Source: a virus. From it: DNA of 28,288 bases. Numbering within the stretch: the stretch's first letter is position 1; every line of letters starts with the position of its first letter. The notes beneath the pieces are model-generated. The model had not been told where the DNA came from. It worked only from the letters and a program-made list of their open reading frames with translations, and made no database searches. Positions 15,994 through 25,000 of the stretch are shown here, in pieces. Position numbers and translations under genes: made by a program. The stretch is from positions 1-28,288 of IMG/VR virus record IMGVR_UViG_3300039310_000236; one strand, given 5' to 3'.

Positions 15994-17022
15994 ATGGACC
16001 AAGTCGTACAAGCTCAGACTTCAGATTTTCTTACCGTTCACCCTGATAATAGTTTATCATTTCAGATTAACGATATAAAAGATCTGCAAAATATTACATC
16101 TTCTAACGGTGATGTAATTGCCCCTAACCAAGCTTTAACTGGGGTTGATCCTAGAAAACAATCTGGTCGTATTTTACCAATGCAGATTTCTATGGCCGGT
16201 AATAATTCAGCTATAACAAATCTTTCTGCAAATTTTGGTCTTGATTTATCAGCCCCATCTTTAAAAAGAATTACATTTACAATGTTAATTGCCCCTGAGG
16301 TATGGAACCAAGGTAAAGTAAATTCTTTTCAACATGAATATACTCGTAAAGGATGGGTCATACAATTATGGGGACCTAACCAAGACACTATTAGCTCTAC
16401 TGGAAAAACAGCAGCTTTTATGACATCTGGTCAAGGAACAGATTATTATACTCGATATAGATCTTTATCTTTCTTGAATTTTCTGGCAACTATAGACGCT
16501 TATAGAAATAATGGGTATACATTTTTAGACCCACTTGCAACTACATCTCTTTCTAGAGTTATAAGTACAGTTCACGGTGTAGAAATATCTTATGATAATA
16601 ATATTATGCTAGGACATTTTAATAATTTTACAATTGATGAAGATGAAGAACATCCTTATTTGTTTAATTATAACTTTGAATTTATAGCTGGAGTTTTATG
16701 TGGAACTCATAGCGAAGTTCGTGGACATTATGTCCCTATACCAGCAAGTACCGAGGCACAGGGCCCGGGACAGGGCCCTGTCCTTGTAGATAATGTTTAT
16801 CCTATTTCAGTATCGGGAACTACTTCTTCGCCTTCTTATCAATTTCCTACTGATAATAATACTGTGCAAAGATTATGGGCATTAAAAACAGGGGGAGCTC
16901 CTTATTCTGTTGCTGTAAATTCTGGTTTCACAGATGGGAGTATAGAAGGAAATGCAAGTTTAATGAGTATATTAATAGATCCGTCTACAACTTGGGATCC
17001 TAATACAGGAAGTTTTCAATAA
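15994..17022 (+). CDS. Baseplate/tail protein, paralogue of the preceding gene
   Basis: 342 aa. It has the same core as 15027-15965, with IQLWGPNQDTISSTGKTAAF at ~130 and VEISYDNNIMLGHFNNFTI at ~195. A Gly-Gln loop (AQGPGQGPV, ~254-262) is written by the GC-rich palindrome at 16768-16783, in a position without counterpart in the paralogue. The C-terminal segment is beta/loop-rich. The start ATG at 15994 follows AGGAAAAAGAC. Its stop overlaps the next start (TAATG). Together with the hub and spike genes it probably forms the central baseplate. Confidence 0.6.
   Translation: MDQVVQAQTSDFLTVHPDNSLSFQINDIKDLQNITSSNGDVIAPNQALTGVDPRKQSGRILPMQISMAGNNSAITNLSANFGLDLSAPSLKRITFTMLIAPEVWNQGKVNSFQHEYTRKGWVIQLWGPNQDTISSTGKTAAFMTSGQGTDYYTRYRSLSFLNFLATIDAYRNNGYTFLDPLATTSLSRVISTVHGVEISYDNNIMLGHFNNFTIDEDEEHPYLFNYNFEFIAGVLCGTHSEVRGHYVPIPASTEAQGPGQGPVLVDNVYPISVSGTTSSPSYQFPTDNNTVQRLWALKTGGAPYSVAVNSGFTDGSIEGNASLMSILIDPSTTWDPNTGSFQ
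16768..16783 (+). repeat. GC palindrome copy D, perfect 16-bp (GGACAGGGCCCTGTCC)
   Basis: This is a perfect palindrome, preceded by ACAGGGCCC (16758-16766), so the whole 16758-16783 block is a pair of related half-sites. It is the best copy and defines the consensus. Confidence 0.75.
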
Positions 17023-19385
17023 TGGGACTTTATAACAGTGATTCTGGTTTATTTACGATGCAAGAGTTTAAGAATCGTGGGATAATTAAACTTGGTCCGG
17101 ATGTTTTAGTATTTATTAGTGGTAATTTTGGGACTGCAGTTGTAGCTCCTGTGTCGGGGCAAAATCAGAGGGTAGATTTTAAAGATGGGGTGCAAGCAGT
17201 CTCTGTTCAAAATGTTATAGATCCCCCCGGATCTTCAACAGCAACGATAGAAATGGTTACCCCTTTATATGATATACAATCTAATTATTGGATAGCTATT
17301 ACACAAGGAACGGTTAATCCTCAACAATTTTATTATTCGTATTTCGTTCCTATGATGGAAGTAAAAATTTTTTTTAAGGGTCGATATCTTGTAAATGGTC
17401 AGCCTGCTTATTATCCATCATTTTGGGGATTTATATTAAATGTTGAAGAAACATTCTCGGGTGGAGTTTTTAAACTTACATTACAGTGTGCAGATATGCT
17501 TCATTGGTGGACTTATATTCAAGTTGCTTATCATCCATCAACACAATCAGATATTGTAGCTGAACATCAGCAAGGTCTTACAGTTTTTCCTTCTAGATAT
17601 TTATACGCTAATGCCTTTGAAATAATATACTCACTTGTAAAAAATTGTGATATGTCAAATTTTATTACTCCTCAATGGTTGGGAAAATCTACTCCTCTTG
17701 ATCAAATTTTATCCCCTTTAGATTTAAGAGCAACTTGGTTTAATATTTTATCTTATTGGAATAAACGTTTTCAAAATCTGGCGAGTTATTTAAGAATGTA
17801 TGGGGCAAGCGGAAATTCTATTGTCCCGCAAATTTCATCACAAGTATCTCAAGCTGCTTCTACTGTTATTTCTCCCGGGTCGCAAACATTTGATGCTAAT
17901 AATCCTGGTGGGGCTTCAAATAATAATGCTTTTACTCCAGATATAGGTACTTTAGTAGGATATGGAGTTGACGATAAAAATTATTCTGGAAGAACGGGCA
18001 TATTATTTCAATTTGAACATATGGGACATTTAGATCAGGCCGAATATTTTTCTCGTTTAGAAATAGCCACTCAAATAAAAACTTTGGTACAGTACGAATT
18101 TTATCAAGATGTTGACGGATGTTTTATATTTAAACCTCCCTTTTATAATTTAAATACTGCAGGAGTAATGGCATATAGATTGGAACCGGGTGAATTAAGA
18201 AGTTATGCCGCAAATATAAATTCTGAAGAAATTGTAACATCTTTAGAAATCGTTTCTTCTCCTTTTTTAGCAATTCAAAAAGATGATTGGGTAAATAAAA
18301 TTGCTTATTTTGTCGATATAGATTTAACAAACAGATTTGGAGAACGACACAAAAGTGTACCATTATGGTATTTATCTGGAAATGATATGGCCACACAATG
18401 GACTGTTGCTGCTGGACAAATGTCCTTTATAAATGTAAAAGCTTTTAATGCAACCGTAGTTATTCCGGGTCGACCAGAAATAAAACTTGGGTATCCAGTA
18501 TATATTGTACACAAAGATTGTTTTTATTACCCTACTTCTATTAACCACACATTTGAAGCTGGAGGAGAATTTGTAACATCTTTGTCTTTAAATGGCCAAC
18601 GTCCCAGGATTTACGATATTATTGATGGTCAATGGCAAATCCGTCCAAATTTAATTTATATGGCTAACTCAACTGTAGGTGTGACTACGAAACTTCCTAA
18701 TGGACAAACACAGACAGTTTATAATTATGAAGCTATTCCACCTGGAGAAACAATAGACGAATCTCTTACAACTCAACAAAGAATTTTGGGGGCTTTAGAT
18801 AATAATAGCACTTTAATTGCACAACAAAGTAGAGCAGCAGGGATGGTACAATCAACAGCTACTGGTAAATATAATTTAATACCTATATCTGCTGCTCCCA
18901 AAACGTCTCCTTTACAGGCTAATCTAGTTGGACCCCCTGCTCCAGTTGATAGGACAACTCTTCAATCTGATAGCGTCCCATATACAGATGAAAACGGTTA
19001 TAGAGTTATAGGGGCTTTTAAATATGGAAGGGATATTCAACTTAATAGTGTAGAAGGATTTGAAATTAATCAGCCTTTACCTCAAGGATACACACCAAAT
19101 CCTGTAGCAAGTCAAGCATCTACAGTTACAAATGCTGTAGCTTATAGTAGTGGGGCAGAACAAGAGGGAGTTATTATGGGGGCATATCAATCTGCAGCAA
19201 CTGGAAGACGACCCATAGCTGGACTTATACCAGCCCCGTTAAATTTAGATTCTCTTGCTCAAAATATTTCTCCTGCCTCTGCTGCACAATTGGTAACTAA
19301 TGGGGCTTCGTATTCTGGTGGATCTGTTTCATCAGTTCCGTTGGTAAATACCCCGCAAACTTATCCTGAAACAATGGGGGCTTAA
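17022..19385 (+). CDS. Baseplate hub protein (T4 gp27 / P2 gpD-like, probable)
   Basis: 787 aa. Near residues 105-165 the pattern MEVKIFFKGRYLVNGQ, then SFWGFILNVEETFSGGVFKL and TLQCADMLHWW is typical of tail hub domains, where a beta-barrel strand series is followed by a conserved 'xCxD' turn. The middle (~330-520) is mixed alpha/beta (ILFQFEHMGHLDQAEYFSRL, PGRPEIKLGYPVYI), also hub-like. The C-terminal ~230 residues are Ser/Ala/Gln-rich and probably extended. The gene directly precedes the OB-fold spike gene, the standard hub-spike order. The hub forms the trimeric adaptor between tube and spike. Confidence 0.7.
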   Translation: MGLYNSDSGLFTMQEFKNRGIIKLGPDVLVFISGNFGTAVVAPVSGQNQRVDFKDGVQAVSVQNVIDPPGSSTATIEMVTPLYDIQSNYWIAITQGTVNPQQFYYSYFVPMMEVKIFFKGRYLVNGQPAYYPSFWGFILNVEETFSGGVFKLTLQCADMLHWWTYIQVAYHPSTQSDIVAEHQQGLTVFPSRYLYANAFEIIYSLVKNCDMSNFITPQWLGKSTPLDQILSPLDLRATWFNILSYWNKRFQNLASYLRMYGASGNSIVPQISSQVSQAASTVISPGSQTFDANNPGGASNNNAFTPDIGTLVGYGVDDKNYSGRTGILFQFEHMGHLDQAEYFSRLEIATQIKTLVQYEFYQDVDGCFIFKPPFYNLNTAGVMAYRLEPGELRSYAANINSEEIVTSLEIVSSPFLAIQKDDWVNKIAYFVDIDLTNRFGERHKSVPLWYLSGNDMATQWTVAAGQMSFINVKAFNATVVIPGRPEIKLGYPVYIVHKDCFYYPTSINHTFEAGGEFVTSLSLNGQRPRIYDIIDGQWQIRPNLIYMANSTVGVTTKLPNGQTQTVYNYEAIPPGETIDESLTTQQRILGALDNNSTLIAQQSRAAGMVQSTATGKYNLIPISAAPKTSPLQANLVGPPAPVDRTTLQSDSVPYTDENGYRVIGAFKYGRDIQLNSVEGFEINQPLPQGYTPNPVASQASTVTNAVAYSSGAEQEGVIMGAYQSAATGRRPIAGLIPAPLNLDSLAQNISPASAAQLVTNGASYSGGSVSSVPLVNTPQTYPETMGA

Positions 19386-19388
19386 AAA

Positions 19389-21347
19389 ATGCCGGGTTGG
19401 GATAATAGACACTATACACCAGGTGAAAAACCGCACGAAATCCTTTCGTCTCTAAAAGGCCCGAATAAACTTAATAGATATTTTTATCTTAAGATCGGGC
19501 GTATTGTAGATATTGATTATGATCAATATAAATTTAAAGTAGAATGGCTATCGGGATCAGGATCTCCTGGGTGGATCCCAATACATTTTGCTTATGCGGG
19601 ACCCGGTGGTTGTATAGGTGCTATGCCTGAAATAGGGGCCAACGTTATATGCGGTTATGTAGATCAAGGGACTTTAGGAATGGGGTCCCCTATTTCAGTT
19701 GCATATCTTTCCCCGGGTTTACAAACAGCATTGGATTTCAATGCTGTACAGCGGATGCCCGATTCCATTCCTACAGACGAACAAAATATTTTTTATTATA
19801 AATTCAGAAAAATGCAAAAGGGTGATGTAGTAATGACTTCCAGTGAGGGAGGTCATATATTTGTCAATCACGATATAGAAATTAAAGATAATTTGCTCGA
19901 CACCATTTTAATGCGCAGTTCAGATCAATCTATTATATCGACATCACTTAATAATTTTATTTTTGCTAATGGAGTGTCAATAAGTTCTGGACAAATAATT
20001 CGTAACAAAGTTGTTATTTTTGATGCTTATGGTAACAGACTTCCAAATCAACTTGCAAGAGAATTATCACTCCCAGACGGTAGAGATCATATTTATTATG
20101 TTCCACATGGAGATCCTATAGATGAAAAATCCCAGTTCTATTCTGAATATAGAATAGATGTAAGTGATCTTGTAAATGGATCCCTTGACATTAACGAAAT
20201 TAATAGTCAGAGTTCTCTTACAAACAAGACTCCTATAGTGACTCTTGCGATGGGTAATTATGTTGGGTCATATGATATAAGAAATGATTATGGTAAAATG
20301 CTCCGCCCAGTTTTATTTCAAGATGCAGATGATTTTAATGGGCAATTTGAAATGGTTGAATGTGATCAATTTAATGGGGTCGACGAACCCGGAACAATAG
20401 GAACCGCTTTCGCTATACATCTCCTTGAAAACGATTCTTTTATGGGATTTGATAAAGAAGGGCATTTTTATTTAAATATGAATGCTTCTACTACCGCGAA
20501 CCCACTAGGTTCTGGTAGATCAATGTCTATTCTAGGAACAGGAAATCTTAAAGAAATTTGGGGGCAAGACGCAGAAGAAGGTCTATCTTGGGATTTATCT
20601 ACTACAGGCGGTGTACGGTGGAACATAGGAAATGCTAATGATACTGAGAATAGTCGTAGTATAGATATTAATGCATCTTCCGGAATAAAAATAGAGGTCC
20701 AATCTCAAGATGCCGAAAATTATGCGTGCCAAGAAATATATAACGGTAATAAATCTGAAACTATTAACGGATCCGAACAGTTTTATGTTATAGGAAATTC
20801 AGATAGTACAGTACAAGGTCTTCGAAGAGAACAAATATACGGGGCAGTATCTCTAGAATGTCATGGAACTAAAACCGACAGCTGTTTAGATACTTATACC
20901 CAAATAGTAGTAAAAGAGATGCAAGGTAAATTTGGATCCCGTTCGGAAACAGTTTTGAATGGTCAAGATCTTACGATTACAAGTGGAAACAAATCCGAAA
21001 CTTTGGTTTTAGGAAATCTATTAACCACAATAACCGCTGGTAATCTTACAGAAACCCTTACAGCTGGCAACAGAACCACTAATATTGTTACAGGAAATTA
21101 TTCTGTATCAACGGGTGTAGGAAATGTTTCTTTAACTGCAGCAACTGGTGCTGTAAATCTTACTGGTACTACAAAAATAAATGCAACTTCAGCGGCTGTT
21201 ATAAATCTTAATGCCCCGAAAGTAAATTTGGGGATAAACCCGATTAGAGGTGGGGCTCTAGTTGGATTACCTGGAATCCCCTCTTGTCAGTGTTATATTA
21301 CTGGCCTTCCATATAAAGGATCAGCCACAATTTCAGCGAGTATATAA
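19389..21347 (+). CDS. Baseplate central spike (gp5/VgrG-like OB fold and beta-helix)
   Basis: 652 aa. Residues ~28-110 form an OB fold (YLKIGRIVDIDYDQYKFKVE, GWIPIHFAYAGPGGCIGAMP, EIGANVICGYVDQG), the same plan as gp5N/VgrG/gpV spikes. Residues ~430-620 are short repeated strands (GNKSETING, GNKSETLVLGN, GNLTETLTAGN, GNRTTNIVTGN) with the 8-12-residue period of a trimeric beta-helix needle. The last ~35 residues (IRGGALVGLPGIPSCQCYIT) would form the tip region. No lysozyme domain is present, unlike T4 gp5. It probably pierces the outer membrane during contraction, implying a Gram-negative host, but that is inference. Confidence 0.8.
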   Translation: MPGWDNRHYTPGEKPHEILSSLKGPNKLNRYFYLKIGRIVDIDYDQYKFKVEWLSGSGSPGWIPIHFAYAGPGGCIGAMPEIGANVICGYVDQGTLGMGSPISVAYLSPGLQTALDFNAVQRMPDSIPTDEQNIFYYKFRKMQKGDVVMTSSEGGHIFVNHDIEIKDNLLDTILMRSSDQSIISTSLNNFIFANGVSISSGQIIRNKVVIFDAYGNRLPNQLARELSLPDGRDHIYYVPHGDPIDEKSQFYSEYRIDVSDLVNGSLDINEINSQSSLTNKTPIVTLAMGNYVGSYDIRNDYGKMLRPVLFQDADDFNGQFEMVECDQFNGVDEPGTIGTAFAIHLLENDSFMGFDKEGHFYLNMNASTTANPLGSGRSMSILGTGNLKEIWGQDAEEGLSWDLSTTGGVRWNIGNANDTENSRSIDINASSGIKIEVQSQDAENYACQEIYNGNKSETINGSEQFYVIGNSDSTVQGLRREQIYGAVSLECHGTKTDSCLDTYTQIVVKEMQGKFGSRSETVLNGQDLTITSGNKSETLVLGNLLTTITAGNLTETLTAGNRTTNIVTGNYSVSTGVGNVSLTAATGAVNLTGTTKINATSAAVINLNAPKVNLGINPIRGGALVGLPGIPSCQCYITGLPYKGSATISASI

Positions 21348-21348
21348 T

Positions 21349-21960
21349 ATGCCCTTTGTCCCACAAACAATGGCTCTTAGTATGGTTCAAAAAGCAAGCT
21401 CATTGGGTCTTGCTGGTTCAAAAGTAATGCCAGAATTTATAGCTATATCAAATGGAATATGTACTTATATACCTTTATCAGCAATTGTAACTACAACCAA
21501 TGTAGTTCTAGGGCCCGGGACAGGGACTTGGACAGGGCCTGTTACAGCACTTATTCCTAATAGTATGTCTTCGATGATGATACTTAAAGCTTCGGAATCA
21601 ATGGTTGTAGGGAGAGACACTAGAAAATTTTTCGATGCAATTTCGTTTGGAGTTTGCCAAACTATAATGTCTTCAGTTATTGCTCAAGGGACTGTTGTTG
21701 GTGGAGGGCCTGGAACTGGGACTGGAAAAGTAACGGGTCTTGTTCCTTCTAATTTAGAGCAACAAATAGTTCTTAATTTGGGGCAACAATTATTGGTTGG
21801 TGGAAAGACGAACCCAGTTATAAGTGCTGTTGCGTATGGTATTTGTACTTATATATTATCTGCAGCAACTATAATTGCAACCTGTATAGGTTTCTTTGCG
21901 CCACCTCCTACAGGTCCTATCCCTATTCCAGGTTTGATAGGTACTGGAAAGTTAGTATAA
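21349..21960 (+). CDS. Three-repeat protein of unknown function after the spike
   Basis: 203 aa from ATG 21349; a longer in-frame reading begins at 21262 inside the spike gene, but the short start fits the tight operon spacing (1 base after the spike stop). Three ~63-residue units are visible. Each begins with a hydrophobic segment (FIAISNGICTYI ~30, FFDAISFGVCQTI ~94, VISAVAYGICTYI ~157) and continues to a Gly/Pro-Thr loop (GPGTGTWTGP, GGPGTGTGKVTG, PPPTGPIPIPG). The Cys in each segment is conserved. No family is recognised. The position suggests a baseplate component or spike-associated protein. Confidence 0.6.
   Translation: MPFVPQTMALSMVQKASSLGLAGSKVMPEFIAISNGICTYIPLSAIVTTTNVVLGPGTGTWTGPVTALIPNSMSSMMILKASESMVVGRDTRKFFDAISFGVCQTIMSSVIAQGTVVGGGPGTGTGKVTGLVPSNLEQQIVLNLGQQLLVGGKTNPVISAVAYGICTYILSAATIIATCIGFFAPPPTGPIPIPGLIGTGKLV
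21511..21540 (+). repeat. GC-rich palindrome-related block E
   Basis: GGGCCCGGGACAGGG (21511-21525) is shared exactly with the block at 16761-16775, and CTTGGACAGGGCC (21527-21539) with the block at 1670. The right arm of the palindrome (CCTGTCC) is lost. It encodes GPGTGTWTGP. A weaker parallel exists in the second protein repeat (GGGCCTGGAACTGGG, near 21706), so part of the likeness may come from the protein repeat itself. Confidence 0.5.
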
Positions 21961-22010
21961 TATTCTATTAATTTTATTGTAATATATTAAAGATATACAA
22001 CGGAAAAAGA

Positions 22011-25000
22011 ATGTCTACTCCATTAAATAATATAATTGATTTTTCTTCAATTAATTTAAATCTCTTTGAGGTCCGTGGGGCAAAACCTGGTATTGGAAAT
22101 GCTTCTACAACGGGTCCTCTTTTTGATTCTTCAGGGAATTATTATCTTGCACAAGTTACGGATTATACAGGTACTATATTTGCAGGTTCGGATCAAACGG
22201 TTGGTCTGACTATAAATACACCTAATGGGGTATCAGATTTAGTAATAAATGATACTTTATTTTTTGCTGATAGCACGTTTACTGTTTCTTCAATATTATC
22301 GGATTCCAGTATAGTTATTACAGGTAATACAATCCCGAATAGTTCTTACCCATATACAGCATCACTTTTATTGACGGACCGAGAATATCTTATTCAACCA
22401 GACCCAATTGGAAATACTTATAATATTGGTCTTGCACAGTTTACTAATGGGTCCACAATTATTGTTGGTCAATCTACGGAATGGTTGTCAAATCTTGATT
22501 CATCTGATGTAATACAACTCGATTCGTTACCTAAATATTTTACTGTGGAATCAGTAATAAATGATACGACCTGTATAATTACTGAACCTTTTACAGGGTC
22601 TACAACAAGTTTTGAACCTTATACGGTGAAAAGATGGCGTTTAGGAAGAGAAGTATATCAATATGTAAAAAATAATTTTACATATGATAATAATTCTGGG
22701 AAATGGGTATATAATACTGTTACGGGTGGAGATTATACGACATCTTCTTCGTATACGCCTTTTATAGATGGATTAAATTTAGAATTTTCTCCAACATTAA
22801 ATCCATCTGGGTCTCCTGATTTAATGGATAATACAGTAGTTAGTGGTTTGATATTAACTCGTTCTACTCCAAACCCTTCTTTTCAATTTCCATTGCCAGC
22901 AGTTCCAGACCCTGAAGACAGTTTTAGTTTACAAATTAACGGTATAGATGTGGATATGTATCCTAATGGTACGCGAGATTATATCATTAATTATTCTCAA
23001 AATCCAGTTTATACAGCCCCCCCACCTCCTGAAGATAGAAATATAGCAAATTTGATGTTCTTGAATCCAATATCAAATTCAGCTTTAAAAAATACTACAT
23101 CTGGACAATTTAAAGTTTCTGATATCCACGGGAATTCTATTGTGGATATTATGCCGGGATCTGAAACCGTAACTTTTAATGGTGTAGATCAAACTCCGTA
23201 TGTAAATTATGTGATGGAATATCAAGCAGGATATGGATATGCTTCAGAAATTATTACTAATGAGCCTATAGTTAAATATGTATTTTACAACGATACTACA
23301 AATTTATATAGTACAGGATTACAAGTTTTTTTGAATTCTGTTCCGGTTCAAGTTTCGGTTCCATATGCATCTGGGGATGATGTGTACGTTGATCTGCAAT
23401 CGGGTGGTTTTAAACCGGTTGCAAAAGACGGGCCAGGGCCCGGTGACCTGTATGATATTTATTATTATATAGAGGGTTCGTATTTTAGTGATCAAATTTT
23501 TACATCTATTGATGGAATAACCAATGGGGTTTTGGCTTCTAATAATACTATAGCCATTACTATATCTCAATTCCCTTTAAAATATCAATCCGTTATAGTT
23601 ATGAAAAATGGAGTATTTTTAAATGAAGATATAGATTACAGAGTTCGATATCTTACTGGCGGATTAGTATTTTTTACTCCTTTACAAACAAGTGATATTA
23701 TAAGTGTGTCCTATTCTCAATTGTTACCGTGTCATAACACACTTACTTCTATTGATGGGACGAATATTTGTTATACTTTTGATGCAACCACTACTGTTTC
23801 ATCTATAACTCCCCTAGTTATAAATTTTCCTAATCCTGATATATCAGATTTAAACACAGTCACGATTTCTAATATTATAAATATTAGTCAAGACGCAACA
23901 TATAATATTAACGATTTATATTTATCTACTTCTGGGATTGCGATTCCAAATAATAATATAGCTACTCGTTTGACAGATATTATAACTATTGATTACAGTT
24001 TTCCGGGAAGCGGTTTATCTTCTTATCCTGTAAATACAATTATATTTCATGTTGCTCAGGGTGACGATTATATAGCATTTATAAATCAAAATTTATCAAC
24101 ATTATTTGTACCTGGAATAATGTTACGTATAACTGGAGTAGAGACTCCAGGGGATTATTATTTTCAAGTTGATACATCTGGATCTATTTATGATGGTGAA
24201 GATACCATAGTTTATTTATCGAGTCAGTGTCCGGTTGATATAACTAATCCACAAATTTACATTTCGGATTCTATGTCTTTTAATTTTATAGAACCCATTA
24301 CTGTAAATAATATTTTTTCGGGAGCCAATGCTTTAATATTAACTGGAGATTTAATTCAAATATACCGTTCTGGTCAGTTATTAAATGTGGGTTCGGATTT
24401 TTATTATATAAGTAGTTCTATGTTTGATGGGGTGGATACTACTGTTTTAGTTTCCGTTCCTTTTTATCAAAACTATACAAATGTTCAAGTTTCCGTTTCG
24501 GATGTCCCCATCTATTTTGAGGGTACTACTGAAGTTACAAGTTCTAAATCTATTATCACTGATCCACAAGCAGCAGTAATATCTCTTAATGGATACGGGT
24601 CTATACAAAAAGATTTGACCTCAACTATTGTTATTACTGATACTACTAGTGCAGTTTTACTTGACACTAACTATCCTACCGTTTCAAGTTTATCTACTGA
24701 ATTGTTAAATTTAGGTTTTACAGATAATGTCTATGCTCCAGATTGGACTACTAGTAAAATTTTGATTACTACATCTCCTTTATCCGTGTCCACTGATTTT
24801 ACTGCTGTATTAAATGCACCGGCGTGTTTAAGATATAATAATATTGATACAACAAACTTCACTCTTTTATCTGGAAATCAATTAACTATACCAAGTATAT
24901 ATCGAGGAGACCGGTATAACTTTGATTATCTTGGACAAACTATTTTAGATACTACTACTGTAGGTTTTAATGGTAATTATTTTGTAACATTACCTGCGCA

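Noticed and set aside
21262-21348. 29-residue N-terminal extension of the three-repeat protein
   Set aside because: It lies entirely inside the spike gene's conserved C-terminus in another frame, and the ATG at 21349 fits the operon spacing.
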